Assembly (NCBI RefSeq): GCF_001267175.1 | Contig: NZ_CP012358.1 | Span: 846,501-910,500, forward strand | Length of the DNA: 64,000 nucleotides | Source of the DNA: Thiopseudomonas alkaliphila | GTDB lineage: Bacteria > Pseudomonadota > Gammaproteobacteria > Pseudomonadales > Pseudomonadaceae | Direction of reading: 5' to 3' | Shown here: piece by piece, positions 26,171 to 35,405 of the stretch | How positions within the stretch are numbered: the stretch's first letter is position 1 | Layout of the letters: every line of letters begins with the position of its first letter | Translations under genes and position numbers: made by a program | The notes under the pieces: generated by a model | Seen by the model: the letters and a program-made list of their open reading frames with translations, nothing else | Told to the model about the DNA's origin: nothing | The model's database searches: none

Positions 26171-28120
26171 ATGGATTGTGCCTGTATGTTTGTTGAAACA
26201 GCTCTGCTTATTTACCCCAGCCCAACTCACCCGTTAGTTGCCAGCGCTGAAACCTTTGCCCGTGAACAGCAAATTAAACTGACGGGGATAGCTTTAGCGG
26301 ATTTTTTAGCGGCTCCTGGCCGAGCGCTAGATCTTGCTGAGCATGTGGTGGTGCTTGCAGATGACGAAACCATGGCTGACCTTGTTAGCCTAGCAAAAAC
26401 CCTTAATTTTAGTTTGGGCATTATTCCACTGGAAAACCAAGTCAGGCTGCATGAATGGTTTATGTTTCCCACTCAAACAGAAGACTGTTTACCTCTAGCT
26501 TTTCAACTGCCCAACAAATCAGTCGACGTGCTGCGCTGCAATAATGAAACGGCCTTAGGCTCAGTGATGCTCGGCGACACCCCCTTTCTTGATCAAAGCA
26601 GTAAAGCTTATCGAGCGCGCAATCAGTCGGCTTGGCGCCGTTTGGTATACACGGTGCTATTGATTATTAACAGTCTACGTAACCTATTTACTATCCACCC
26701 CTTTGGCATCACCTTAACCGTGGGCCAAAATAAGCCAGTGAAAACAGCTATTACTGGGATGATTTCCATCGAAAACAACGTCAATAATGCCGCCGCACGC
26801 ATGTTGACCACCTCTATCTCGGTGCAAGATGGCAAAGTTTCCAGTATTTTAATCGCCCCTAAATCCATCATGGATTACTTGGCTTTTTTGTTAAAAGCCG
26901 TCTTTCATAAAGATAAAACCAGTGCCAAGCTGCCTAAAGCGATTAGCTATATTCGCAGCCAATACTTAAAAATTGAAAGCCAAAAACCGCTGACCTACTA
27001 CCTAGATAGCCAACCACGGAGCGCCAACTGCATTGAAATGGAGCTTTATCCAGAAGCGGTTAAGCTCAATTTAAGTGATGAGTATTTTGCAGCCCAAGGT
27101 GGGCAACGGGGCGGCAAAGATACACTGAAACTAGAAAATCTGCCGCACAATGAAGAGCGCATCTCAATGATTCAACGGCGCTTGCCGCTATTTACCAATG
27201 CCGTAGAAGAAGACTTTCGAGAGCTTTTTTTACAACTACGCGACAACGCCAAAAGCCAAAGCAGCTTTATAGCCTTAATGATTCTAAGCTCACTGGTCGC
27301 CACCTTGGGTTTATTTCTTTCAAGCCCGGCGGTCATTATTGGCGCGATGGTTTTAGCCCCCTTAATGGCACCGATTATTTCTTTGGCAATGGGGGTATTG
27401 CGTAGTGAGCAACAACTGATCAAGCAATCCCTAACCACTATTGGCATTGGCGTTACCTTAGCCTTGCTGACCTCGGCCTTATTGGCACTGATTATTCCCA
27501 TTTCTAAAGTCACAGGTGAAATCTCGGGGCGCTTGCATCCTAACCTGTTAGATTTAGGCGTAGCCGTTTTTTCCGGAGTGGCCGGCGCCTATGCCCACGC
27601 CCGCGAAAGCATTATGAAAAGCATGCCCGGCGTTGCAATTGCGGTCGCTTTAGTACCCCCACTGTGTGTCGTGGGTATTGGAATTGGCTGGTGGGAGTGG
27701 GAAGTAATGAGCGGTGCAGCGCTGTTGTTTCTAACTAACTTGGTCGGGATTGCCTTAGCCGCGGCAGTCACTTTTTTAGTACTCGGCTATGCCCCTTTAG
27801 TTAAAGCGCACCGTGGCTTGGTCTTGTCTTTAACCATTTTGGCGGTGATTACTGTGCCGCTCACCTTCTCTTTCCATAATATGTATCAGATCTGGCGGGT
27901 TGAGCAGGTGGTGCTTGATAAGACCTTACAAATCAACGGTAAAAACTTGCAGCTAGATAATGTGCAGGTCCAGTTTTCACGAGCTGATATTATTATCCAA
28001 GCCAATGTCAGCTCAGAGGTCAATGTTTTATATCAAGACTTAGTCGAGCTAAAACAACATCTCGAGCGTGAGCTACAGCACTCGGTCAAGCTCAAGGCAA
28101 CTCCACGGATCACGCTGTAA
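26171..28120 (+). CDS. DUF389 (TIGR00341-type) membrane protein with N-terminal lipid-kinase-like domain
   Basis: A 649-residue protein of two halves. Residues about 1-330 resemble the diacylglycerol/sphingosine-kinase fold (SLGIIPL at 81-87, VDVLRCNNETALGSVMLG at 118-135, and a C-terminal beta section YYLDSQPRSANCIEMELYP). However, the GGDGT catalytic loop is replaced by ADDETM (63-68), so kinase activity is doubtful. Residues about 364-572 hold around six membrane helices with the DUF389 core SSPAVIIGAMVLAPLMAPI and ALVPPLCVVGIG. A soluble tail of about 75 residues ends the protein. The function of DUF389 proteins is unknown to me. The start is uncertain: ATG 26171 or ATG 26186, neither with a good ribosome-binding site. 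Confidence 0.82.
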   Translation: MDCACMFVETALLIYPSPTHPLVASAETFAREQQIKLTGIALADFLAAPGRALDLAEHVVVLADDETMADLVSLAKTLNFSLGIIPLENQVRLHEWFMFPTQTEDCLPLAFQLPNKSVDVLRCNNETALGSVMLGDTPFLDQSSKAYRARNQSAWRRLVYTVLLIINSLRNLFTIHPFGITLTVGQNKPVKTAITGMISIENNVNNAAARMLTTSISVQDGKVSSILIAPKSIMDYLAFLLKAVFHKDKTSAKLPKAISYIRSQYLKIESQKPLTYYLDSQPRSANCIEMELYPEAVKLNLSDEYFAAQGGQRGGKDTLKLENLPHNEERISMIQRRLPLFTNAVEEDFRELFLQLRDNAKSQSSFIALMILSSLVATLGLFLSSPAVIIGAMVLAPLMAPIISLAMGVLRSEQQLIKQSLTTIGIGVTLALLTSALLALIIPISKVTGEISGRLHPNLLDLGVAVFSGVAGAYAHARESIMKSMPGVAIAVALVPPLCVVGIGIGWWEWEVMSGAALLFLTNLVGIALAAAVTFLVLGYAPLVKAHRGLVLSLTILAVITVPLTFSFHNMYQIWRVEQVVLDKTLQINGKNLQLDNVQVQFSRADIIIQANVSSEVNVLYQDLVELKQHLERELQHSVKLKATPRITL

Positions 28121-28129
28121 CTCAACCTA

Positions 28130-28164
28130 TTAGCCTAGCCACTAAGCATACGTGGCTAGGCTAA
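28130..28164. terminator. Long hairpin between convergent genes
   Basis: TTAGCCTAGCCAC (28130-28142) and GTGGCTAGGCTAA (28152-28164) form a perfect 13-bp stem around a 9-base loop. The T-tract is poor on both strands (TGCTTT on plus, TAGGTTGAG on minus), but its position between convergent ends (28120 and 28169) fits a bidirectional transcription stop. Confidence 0.6.
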
Positions 28165-28168
28165 TGCT

Positions 28169-28651
28169 TTACTCATCCCAGCGTGAGGCGCAGCCTAATA
28201 AATCTTCCCCTGCCCAATGGAATGTGGCGGTAAATTCATAGTCACGCTCCACCATGGTGTCTTGACAAGGCTGGCTACGAATATCCAACCAAAACTCTTG
28301 GCCTTCATACAGCCCAGAATAAGTTACCCCTTTGGCATAGGCTAAACGCTCATCGACCTTTAGTTCGATACCATCTAGATGCTCTGGAGTGATAAAACGC
28401 ATCTCATGTTCAGCCAGTTCCACAGTCCAAAATGGCTCATTGCCTTGGGCTCGAAACATCGTCACCACAGTATCCTCAGCTTCCGTGCTCTGCTTACCTG
28501 TGCCCTCTAGCGCCTTAATTGCTGCCTGTGGTACTTGGGCTGAGTCAGCTTGACTGGCCTCCTCACAGCCAATCAGCAAGCCGCTGCTTAATAGCAAAAA
28601 CAGGCCGCTAACGAGCGCTTTCACTGTGCCTGTTGAACTCATCTGTTGCAT
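28169..28651 (-). CDS. Lipoprotein, COG3650-type
   Basis: A 160-residue lipoprotein with signal peptide ending LLIGC, lipidated C29. After a variable linker, the mature domain carries FRAQGNEPFWTVEL, a signature of a family of uncharacterised envelope lipoproteins, followed by CQDTMVERDYEFTATFHWAGEDLLGCASRWDE with two cysteines that may form a disulfide. Function unknown. GAGG precedes the ATG by about 9 bases. It lies 59 bases downstream of tadA on the same strand, so it may be at the end of the murB cluster transcript. Confidence 0.8.
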   Translation of the reverse strand: MQQMSSTGTVKALVSGLFLLLSSGLLIGCEEASQADSAQVPQAAIKALEGTGKQSTEAEDTVVTMFRAQGNEPFWTVELAEHEMRFITPEHLDGIELKVDERLAYAKGVTYSGLYEGQEFWLDIRSQPCQDTMVERDYEFTATFHWAGEDLLGCASRWDE

Positions 28652-28710
28652 CGATTGATCCTCTTTAGCTACGGCTTTAGATATTCAAGCATGCCCCATA
28701 TTTAGGTTGA

Positions 28711-29208
28711 TTACTTTTTCCTGCGCGCCTGAAAAAACTCTTTGAGCAAAGTACTGGAGGACTCTGCTAACAGACCCTGTTCAAACTGCACTTTATGATT
28801 ATAGCTACTTTGCTCAAATAACTGCTGCTGACTTATGACAGCACCTGATCTTGGCTCAAGGGCAGCAAACACCACCCGTTGAATGCGGGTATGGATAATT
28901 AATCCCGCACACATGGTGCATGGCTCTAATGTCACATAGAGCGTGGCACCAGGCAAACGATAATTTTGCTTAAACTGCGCCGCCGCACGGATTGCCATAA
29001 CTTCCGCATGGGCTGAGGGATCTGACTGGGCAATCGGCTGATTAAAGCCTTCACCAATAATCACGCCATTCTCCACCACCAACGCACCAACAGGCACCTC
29101 ACCTAAGGCCGCTGCTTGCTTCGCAAGCGCTAAAGCGTGCTGCATAAATGCTAAGTCTTGGCTGCGATCAATATAACGCAGTGGCGTTTGCAACGCTGTT
29201 TTCGCCAT
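28711..29208 (-). CDS. tadA: tRNA-specific adenosine deaminase
   Basis: Deaminates A34 to inosine in the anticodon of tRNA-Arg(ACG), which is required to read CGC/CGA codons. Zinc and catalytic residues are visible: H67 and E69 in SAHAEVMAIR, and C97 and C100 in PCTMCAG. Length 165 residues. Two copies of its presumed substrate, tRNA-Arg(ACG), are encoded in this window at 42.6-42.8 kb. It lies 11 bases downstream of murB. Confidence 0.95.
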   Translation of the reverse strand: MAKTALQTPLRYIDRSQDLAFMQHALALAKQAAALGEVPVGALVVENGVIIGEGFNQPIAQSDPSAHAEVMAIRAAAQFKQNYRLPGATLYVTLEPCTMCAGLIIHTRIQRVVFAALEPRSGAVISQQQLFEQSSYNHKVQFEQGLLAESSSTLLKEFFQARRKK

Positions 29209-29219
29209 TACCTAGAATC

Positions 29220-30260
29220 CTATTGCTGGCTCCCGCCACGGGGCAAGATATTGGGCTCAATTTCTAAACTTACGGAAAATTGTTGCTGGATATCTGCGGC
29301 AATTTGTCTTGCCAACTCCAACACCTCAACGCCTGTCGCTTGACCTTTATTAACCAACACCAAAGCTTGCTGCTGATGCACTGCGGCATCTCCTACTTGT
29401 TTACCTTTCCAGCCGGCCTGCTCAATTAACCAGCCAGCGGCAAGTTTCACTTGGCCATTAGCCAGTGGAAAACTCACCAAGCTCGGATAACGACCACGCA
29501 ACTGCTCGGCGTGGGCTTGGCTAACTTCGGGGTTTTTAAAGAAACTACCGGTATTGGGTAATACTTGAGGATCGGGTAATTTACTGCGACGAATCTCACA
29601 GACCAAATCACTCACTATCAAAGGAGTTGGCTGTTCAATACCTTTCGCTGCCAGCAGCGCCTGGATATTTCCATAGTTCAGTACCAATTGCGGCTGCTTG
29701 GCTAACTTCAGGGTGACATCTAAAATCAGCCATTGATCAGGCTCGCGCTTAAATCGGCTATCGCGGTAGGCAAACTGACATTGAGCTTGAGAAAACACCT
29801 GTACTTGCTGAGTCTGTAAATTAACCGCGGTGAGTTCCAGCAAATAATCTTTCAGCTCTACGCCATAAGCGCCAATATTTTGTACGGGAGCAGCGCCTAC
29901 TGTGCCAGGAATTAGACTCAAATTCTCTAAGCCTTGATAGCCCTGCTTAACTGTCCAGCGTACCAACTCATGCCAGTTTTCCCCCGCCTGCACTTTAAGG
30001 GTAATCCCTGTGTCGGTTTCCTCTAGCACCTCAATGCCTCGGGTCGCAACTTTAAGCACTAGGTAGGGTAAATCACCGGCTAAGACTAAATTGCTGCCAC
30101 CGCCCAACACCCATAATGGTCGCTGCAACTGCTCGGCATAAGCAAAAACTGCCGGTAAATCACTTACTTGAGTGAGCTCTATCAAGTAATCTGCTTGGGC
30201 TGTAATCGCCAAAGTATTTAGCGCCTGTAAACTGACGTCCTGTTTTAGCTCAATGCTCAC
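29220..30260 (-). CDS. murB: UDP-N-acetylenolpyruvoylglucosamine reductase
   Basis: Reduces enolpyruvyl-UDP-GlcNAc to UDP-MurNAc with FAD and NADPH. At 346 residues it shows the FAD-binding WVLGGGSNLVLAG, GENWHELVRWTVKQGYQGLENLSLIPGTVGAAPVQNIGAYGVEL, YRDSRFK, and the catalytic SFFKNP region. It is the E. coli-type long form. Start codon GTG at 30260, overlapping the preceding phosphatase stop (GTGA). Confidence 0.95.
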   Translation of the reverse strand: MSIELKQDVSLQALNTLAITAQADYLIELTQVSDLPAVFAYAEQLQRPLWVLGGGSNLVLAGDLPYLVLKVATRGIEVLEETDTGITLKVQAGENWHELVRWTVKQGYQGLENLSLIPGTVGAAPVQNIGAYGVELKDYLLELTAVNLQTQQVQVFSQAQCQFAYRDSRFKREPDQWLILDVTLKLAKQPQLVLNYGNIQALLAAKGIEQPTPLIVSDLVCEIRRSKLPDPQVLPNTGSFFKNPEVSQAHAEQLRGRYPSLVSFPLANGQVKLAAGWLIEQAGWKGKQVGDAAVHQQQALVLVNKGQATGVEVLELARQIAADIQQQFSVSLEIEPNILPRGGSQQ

Positions 30261-30721
30261 AAGCGCCCCTTTAATTCGGTCAGCAGCTTTTGACTGGCTT
30301 GCTCAAGTAAATTCAGGACCTGCTCAAATCCTTCCGCCCCTCCGTAATAGGGATCGGGTACTTCAGATAAGGGCAGCTGATAACGCTGTAAATACAAATC
30401 CAGCTCGGCTTTAGCGGCAGCTGGCTGAATTTGTTTAAGATGCTCCAGATTGCTTTGATCCATAGCTAAAATCAGATCAAAGCGATGAAAGTCCTCGGCA
30501 CTGACCTGACGTGCTTGTAAGGCAGAAATATCTATACCGCGGGCTAAGGCCGCCGCTTGCGAGCGCGGATCTGGGGCTTTCCCGGTGTGCCAGTCAGCAG
30601 TACCTGCAGAGTCAACGGTGATTTGCTCCGTCAGCTGCGCTTGAGCTAGCTCGTGGCGGAACATACCTTCTGCCGTTGGCGAACGACAAATATTTCCCAA
30701 ACAAACAAACAGTACTTTCAT
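30257..30721 (-). CDS. Low-molecular-weight protein tyrosine phosphatase
   Basis: 154 residues with the active-site loop CLGNICRSP (C7 to R13) at the N-terminus and the general-acid aspartate in VPDPYYGG. This fold includes Wzb/Etp, which dephosphorylate tyrosine kinases of capsule export, but no such kinase is nearby. The position between kdsB and murB is the conserved Pseudomonas arrangement, so the physiological substrate is open. Its stop overlaps murB. Confidence 0.9.
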   Translation of the reverse strand: MKVLFVCLGNICRSPTAEGMFRHELAQAQLTEQITVDSAGTADWHTGKAPDPRSQAAALARGIDISALQARQVSAEDFHRFDLILAMDQSNLEHLKQIQPAAAKAELDLYLQRYQLPLSEVPDPYYGGAEGFEQVLNLLEQASQKLLTELKGRL

Positions 30722-30737
30722 CTCAATTCTCCCACCT

Positions 30738-31502
30738 TTACTTAGCTAGCAGTGCCCGTACCCGTGCTAAATCTTGCTCAGTATCGACTCCTGCTGGCGG
30801 TGCCGCAAGAGCGTCGGCCACATGAATTTGCACCCCATTCCACAGTGCCCGCAGTTGCTCTAGACTTTCTACTTGTTCAAGCTCACAAGCTCCCCAACGT
30901 ACAAAATCGGCTAAAAATCCGGCGCGATAGGCATAAATACCGATATGCCGTCTAAAGTGCACATTGTTTGGCAATTCTTGTGGTGCTGTGGCTAAAGCAT
31001 CTCGCGCCCAAGGTAAAGGGGCACGGGAAAAAGTTAACGCCATGCCATGTTTATTTGTAGAAACCTTTACTACATTGGGATTAAACAACTGCTCATACTG
31101 TGTAATAGGCTCAGCTAAGGTGGCAATTTTAGCCGCACTATGTGTGGCTAAATTCATCGCCACTTGATCAATAATAGATGCAGGAATTAAAGGCTCATCG
31201 CCTTGTACATTCACCACAATAGCCTCTTCTGGCAGATTTAATTGCTCAGCCACTTCCGCTAAACGATCAGTCCCTGACTCATGATCTGCACGGGTCAAAA
31301 CCACCTTAGCATTAAAATGCTCACAGGCCGCTGCAATTCGCTCATCATCGGTGGCAATCACGACATCTTGGGCGGCGCTTTTTTTAGCTTGCTCCCACAC
31401 ATGTTGCACCATAGGTTTGCCAGCAATATCTAACAGTGGTTTACCAGGTAAACGGGTAGAGGCATAGCGGGCAGGAATAACAACAATAAAAGGCTGACTC
31501 AT
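30738..31502 (-). CDS. kdsB: 3-deoxy-manno-octulosonate cytidylyltransferase
   Basis: Activates Kdo as CMP-Kdo for lipopolysaccharide inner core. 254 residues with [29 protein letters not shown], the nucleotide-binding [10 protein letters not shown], and [12 protein letters not shown]. The start overlaps the ycaR stop by four bases (ATGA). Together with lpxK upstream it is a small LPS operon. Confidence 0.96.
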   Translation of the reverse strand: MSQPFIVVIPARYASTRLPGKPLLDIAGKPMVQHVWEQAKKSAAQDVVIATDDERIAAACEHFNAKVVLTRADHESGTDRLAEVAEQLNLPEEAIVVNVQGDEPLIPASIIDQVAMNLATHSAAKIATLAEPITQYEQLFNPNVVKVSTNKHGMALTFSRAPLPWARDALATAPQELPNNVHFRRHIGIYAYRAGFLADFVRWGACELEQVESLEQLRALWNGVQIHVADALAAPPAGVDTEQDLARVRALLAK

Positions 31503-31690
31503 GAATGACTATCCAAACGCTCATCGGTGGTGAGAGTGCGGGCTTCAGTTTCTAGCATCACCGGAATTTCATCACGAATTGGAAAAGCTAGCCCATCCTG
31601 CTTACACCATAATTCATTTTTTTCAGCATTATATTTAAGGCCGCTGTTACATAGGGGGCACGCTAAAATATCAAGAAGTTTTGGATCCAT
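31499..31690 (-). CDS. ycaR: Trm112/YcaR-like small zinc-finger protein
   Basis: A 63-residue protein starting [14 protein letters not shown], with a CPLC pair and a further cysteine in [13 protein letters not shown]. This is the Trm112-like fold found between lpxK and kdsB in many gammaproteobacteria. In other organisms Trm112 activates methyltransferases; the bacterial role is not established. Its first 20 bases overlap the lpxK end. Confidence 0.9.
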   Translation of the reverse strand: MDPKLLDILACPLCNSGLKYNAEKNELWCKQDGLAFPIRDEIPVMLETEARTLTTDERLDSHS

Positions 31691-32702
31691 TGACCTGTTC
31701 CTCTTTAGGGAGTTGTAAAAGCTCAGTCAGCTTTTCTGCCCACCATGCCACAAAATTGGCGGTAGGTCGTGCGTCAACTGCTAAATACCACCAGTTATCC
31801 GCTGCAAAAGCCCTGCATTTTACCGCATCTTTCTCGGTCATGATAACGGGTAAATCATCGGCAAAGTTAAACTCTTCGCCGGTAAATACTGCATGATCGG
31901 CAAAAGCATGGGGTATTGCTTGGTAGCCAAGCGCCGTTAAGGTATTAAAAAAACGCTGGGGATTGCCAATCCCAGCCACTGCATGCACTGCCTGCCCTTG
32001 TGGGAAATGATCAAGGCTAAACCGCTCACCGGTTTTTAGGTGAATAAAGGCGGCCGGTTCAACCTGAAAAGCAAAACTGGCTGCTGAGTCGCAAGCGCCA
32101 TTAAACAACACCGCATCAACACTACTCAGCCGCTCCGCTGGCTCACGCAAAGGACCGCAGGGTAAGCAATAGCCATTACCCAATTGCCGCTGCCCATCAA
32201 TTAGTACCAGCTCGCAGTCACGGGCTAAACGATAATGCTGCAACCCATCATCGGATAAAATTAACTGTACGTCATAGTGTTCGGTTAAGTAGCGAGCCGC
32301 TTGCGCCCGATCTGGATCAATCACCACCGGCACTTGGCTACGCTGGCTAATTAGTAAAGGTTCATCCCCTGCAATTGCGGCGCTATCACTGGCCGAAACG
32401 GCCCACGGATAAGCCGGTGGCTTAGCCCCGTAGCCACGACTAATCACCCCAACCGATAGCTGTTGCTGTTTGCAATACTCGATTAACCATAAAATCATCG
32501 GGGTTTTGCCAGTCCCGCCAACCGTAATATTACCGACAATCACTACGGGTACCGTCGCCTGATAACTGAGCTCAGGCGATTGCTGAAAACGCTTAAACTT
32601 GCGCTTAACTACCCCGCGATAGAGCCACTCTAACGGCTTAAGTAAAGTGAGCCATGAATACGGCCGACTCCAAGCGCGATACAACCAGTTAACAAACTTC
32701 AC
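31671..32702 (-). CDS. lpxK: Tetraacyldisaccharide 4'-kinase
   Basis: Phosphorylates the lipid A disaccharide at the 4' position at the inner membrane. 343 residues with an N-terminal membrane-associated helix, the P-loop [11 protein letters not shown] (57-67), [41 protein letters not shown], and a C-terminal MTEKDAVKC. In Pseudomonas exbB/exbD-type genes often precede lpxK; here a 242-base AT-rich gap separates it from comEC. Confidence 0.95.
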   Translation of the reverse strand: MKFVNWLYRAWSRPYSWLTLLKPLEWLYRGVVKRKFKRFQQSPELSYQATVPVVIVGNITVGGTGKTPMILWLIEYCKQQQLSVGVISRGYGAKPPAYPWAVSASDSAAIAGDEPLLISQRSQVPVVIDPDRAQAARYLTEHYDVQLILSDDGLQHYRLARDCELVLIDGQRQLGNGYCLPCGPLREPAERLSSVDAVLFNGACDSAASFAFQVEPAAFIHLKTGERFSLDHFPQGQAVHAVAGIGNPQRFFNTLTALGYQAIPHAFADHAVFTGEEFNFADDLPVIMTEKDAVKCRAFAADNWWYLAVDARPTANFVAWWAEKLTELLQLPKEEQVNGSKTS

Positions 32703-32858
32703 AAATTCAACACGACCTCAAGTATTTGAGCTATTAAGTATAAAAAAATATATCAATGGTTAATCAAATGAGTATTTAGAGAGTAATCATAATAATTTAC
32801 TAATTAACCTCCCTTGTACCCCAACTAATCAGTGGCTTTAAAACTCAAAAACTAGGCA

Positions 32859-32923
32859 GGTTACTTTCTAACTGCTACATCCCTCTGATAGCAGCTAAGT
32901 TTTTCTAATGCTAGGAAGTAACC
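32859..32923 (-). other. Nested inverted repeat between comEC and lpxK
   Basis: GGTTACTTTCTA (32859-32870) faces TAGGAAGTAACC (32912-32923), complementary at 11 of 12 positions, and encloses a perfect CTGCTA/TAGCAG pair (32872-32877, 32889-32894). No T-tract follows. It lies in an AT-rich 242-base gap in which I see no gene. Confidence 0.5.
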
Positions 32924-32944
32924 TTAACCCTAGCTTCAGTGAAC

Positions 32945-35191
32945 CTATTGCATATTTGGTAACGACACTAAAGAAGCTAGTCGCCTAGGCTTTACCGCTG
33001 CTTCTTTTGCCAAAGTAACTTCTATGGCACCATGGATTGCCGTATCATATACTTTCAAGGCCAGCTCATCTAAGCTTTTTAAAACTTCAGGGTGTGGATG
33101 GTTATACGAATTGTATTTCCCTCGACTAATTATCACATTCCTCACTTTTAGCTGCTTCAAAAAATCTTTGCCGCTTGATGTTTTGCTACCATGATGTCCT
33201 AACACTAACCAATCAATTGGTTGCTTAGGATGTGCCTGCAACCACAGTTGCTCCTCTTTAATACCTGCGTCCCCTAAAATTAGTAATGCTTGCTCTTGTG
33301 TTTTAACAAGCAGCACGCAAGACCGCTCATTACTATTGCTTGCTTGAGGCGCTTGCCAAACCGAAAAATATACTTGATCCCATTCCCACTGCTGTGCCTG
33401 ACAAGCTTCTTCTCCTAGTTGGGGCTCACCATTAATTACTTGAGTAATAGGCAATCGTTCTTTTAATACCACTGCGCCGCCTGAGTGATCAAGATCTTGA
33501 TGAGAAATCAACAATAGATCTAAACCACGTATCCCCCTAAGCTGCAGACTAGGCAGTACAATTGTTTCCCCTAAGTTGGTTCCACCCATCGCAGGCCCTG
33601 CGTCATATAGCATAGCCTTATGTTTAGTTTGCAATAAAATTGCTTGTCCTTGCCCAACATCCATAACGGTCATCTTTAGCATACCCACCGGAAGACTTGG
33701 CGGTTGGTTCACCAATACTGGCAAGACCACTAAACTCAAGCCAGACTTATAAAAAAGTCCTCTTGGTGACAGTAAAGCAATCGTAAGTAAAAGAGTAATA
33801 CTTAGCAGCAACGGCCTGTGCTCAATCAATAACGGCGACCAAAGCAAGTTCCACTGGGCTAAAAAATCCAATCCTAGCAGTAAACTATCAAGACTAATTT
33901 GTGCCACTCTAAGTAATGGTTCAGCAATTACAGTAATTCCGAATACTAAAAAACCAGTTGCTAATAAAGCTATTGGTAATATCCATAAGCTGACTACTGG
34001 GATCGCCAGCAAGTTAGCTATAGGTGAAACTAGACTTTGCGGTAACCCTTGAGTAATTAACACTACAAACAAACCTAAACTCACAATCAACTGCGCTCTA
34101 ATTAATCCTCTCCAAGAGCGGGTTAAACGCAGGCGATAACTAAAGCACCACGCCAATATAGCTACTGCTGAAAATGACAACCAAAACCCTGACTGGTAAA
34201 TAACCAAGGGCTCCAGTCCAGTAATGACTGCTAAAGCCAGCAACAAAGGTAAGTAGACTGTTAACTGCTGGTATTGCCAACGCCATAACAGCACAGTTAA
34301 GCTCATAATACAGGCTCTTTGAACCGGCACACCAAAGCCTGCCAAGGCCGCATAAGCTAAAATAGCAATGGCTGTTAATAGGCAAGTTAAACTCAACCCC
34401 AAACGGCCGCTAAACCAATAGCCTAAACGACCTAAGGTAAATAATAAGCCATAAATCAGACCTGCGACTAAGCTAATATGTTGACCAGAAATCACCATCA
34501 AGTGAATAGTGCCAGTAGCACGTAAGGTACTCCACTGCTCGCGGTTTAACGCCGCACCATCACCCAAAATCAAAGCCAATACAGCATCTGAATAATTAGC
34601 AGATAAGTGCGACTTAAGCGCTTGCTGTATCTGCAAGCGCCAGCGATGGTAATTAGCTTGCTGGCTTAATAGCTGCCCCTGTTTAACTGTGCCAGTGGCT
34701 CCGATACCTTGGGCAAAAAGCCATTTTTCATAGTCGAATAACCCTGCATTTTTTAAGCCATAGGGTGCCTTTAAGCTTACAGCTAAACGCCAGCGCTGCC
34801 CTGGCTCTAATTCTGGCGCAGAGTACCAAGCTAAACGCAGCTTTTGAGGTAATGGCCCACGTCTTGACTGCGCCTGTAGCAACTCAAAGCGAGTCATCTG
34901 TTGCTTACCAGCGGGCACAGTACTAGGCAATCCGCTCACTACTCCCTCTAGCCAGAGCGTACGCCCATCAAATTCAGCGGACAATTGATCAGCTAGAGTC
35001 TGCTGAATGTTCAACTGTGCCCAATTTAAGCCCGCTACAGCTGTTACTAATAATAAGAAAACCAGCTTATTGCTCAGCCAATATCCGACACTACCTAGCA
35101 CAACGATGCTAAACAGTAACCAATTATCCATTATTGGCCAATAAAGCGCGCTGATGATGCCAAGCACCCAAGCAAATAAAAAGTAGCCCAT
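32945..35191 (-). CDS. comEC: DNA internalisation/competence protein ComEC/Rec2
   Basis: Forms the inner-membrane channel for single-stranded DNA uptake in natural transformation. 748 residues: N-terminal membrane helices, an OB-like domain with GRTLWLEGVVSGLPS, the competence helical domain with IHLMVISGQHISLVAGLIYG and GVPVQRACIMS, then a C-terminal metallo-beta-lactamase-like domain with VMDVGQGQAILLQT, YDAGPAMGGTNLGE and SHQDLDHSGGA. All domains appear intact. AGGAGG precedes the ATG. No pilus or other competence genes are in the window. Confidence 0.94.
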   Translation of the reverse strand: MGYFLFAWVLGIISALYWPIMDNWLLFSIVVLGSVGYWLSNKLVFLLLVTAVAGLNWAQLNIQQTLADQLSAEFDGRTLWLEGVVSGLPSTVPAGKQQMTRFELLQAQSRRGPLPQKLRLAWYSAPELEPGQRWRLAVSLKAPYGLKNAGLFDYEKWLFAQGIGATGTVKQGQLLSQQANYHRWRLQIQQALKSHLSANYSDAVLALILGDGAALNREQWSTLRATGTIHLMVISGQHISLVAGLIYGLLFTLGRLGYWFSGRLGLSLTCLLTAIAILAYAALAGFGVPVQRACIMSLTVLLWRWQYQQLTVYLPLLLALAVITGLEPLVIYQSGFWLSFSAVAILAWCFSYRLRLTRSWRGLIRAQLIVSLGLFVVLITQGLPQSLVSPIANLLAIPVVSLWILPIALLATGFLVFGITVIAEPLLRVAQISLDSLLLGLDFLAQWNLLWSPLLIEHRPLLLSITLLLTIALLSPRGLFYKSGLSLVVLPVLVNQPPSLPVGMLKMTVMDVGQGQAILLQTKHKAMLYDAGPAMGGTNLGETIVLPSLQLRGIRGLDLLLISHQDLDHSGGAVVLKERLPITQVINGEPQLGEEACQAQQWEWDQVYFSVWQAPQASNSNERSCVLLVKTQEQALLILGDAGIKEEQLWLQAHPKQPIDWLVLGHHGSKTSSGKDFLKQLKVRNVIISRGKYNSYNHPHPEVLKSLDELALKVYDTAIHGAIEVTLAKEAAVKPRRLASLVSLPNMQ

Positions 35192-35405
35192 TTCAGTCGC
35201 CTCCTGTGACTTTTAGGACAACTAAGCGTAACCTGTTAGACTTTTACTCAGCCGATTCAGTTAGTCCCCTACTAAGTGTAGTTGCTACACGGTTTGTTAC
35301 AGTAATTTGCTGGGCTGACAGAATATAGACAGTTGATTTCAGCTATGATTTAACTGTTTTTTATTTGGGCCTAGCACGCTGTGCTAGGTCGTTTAGAGAG
35401 TGTAA

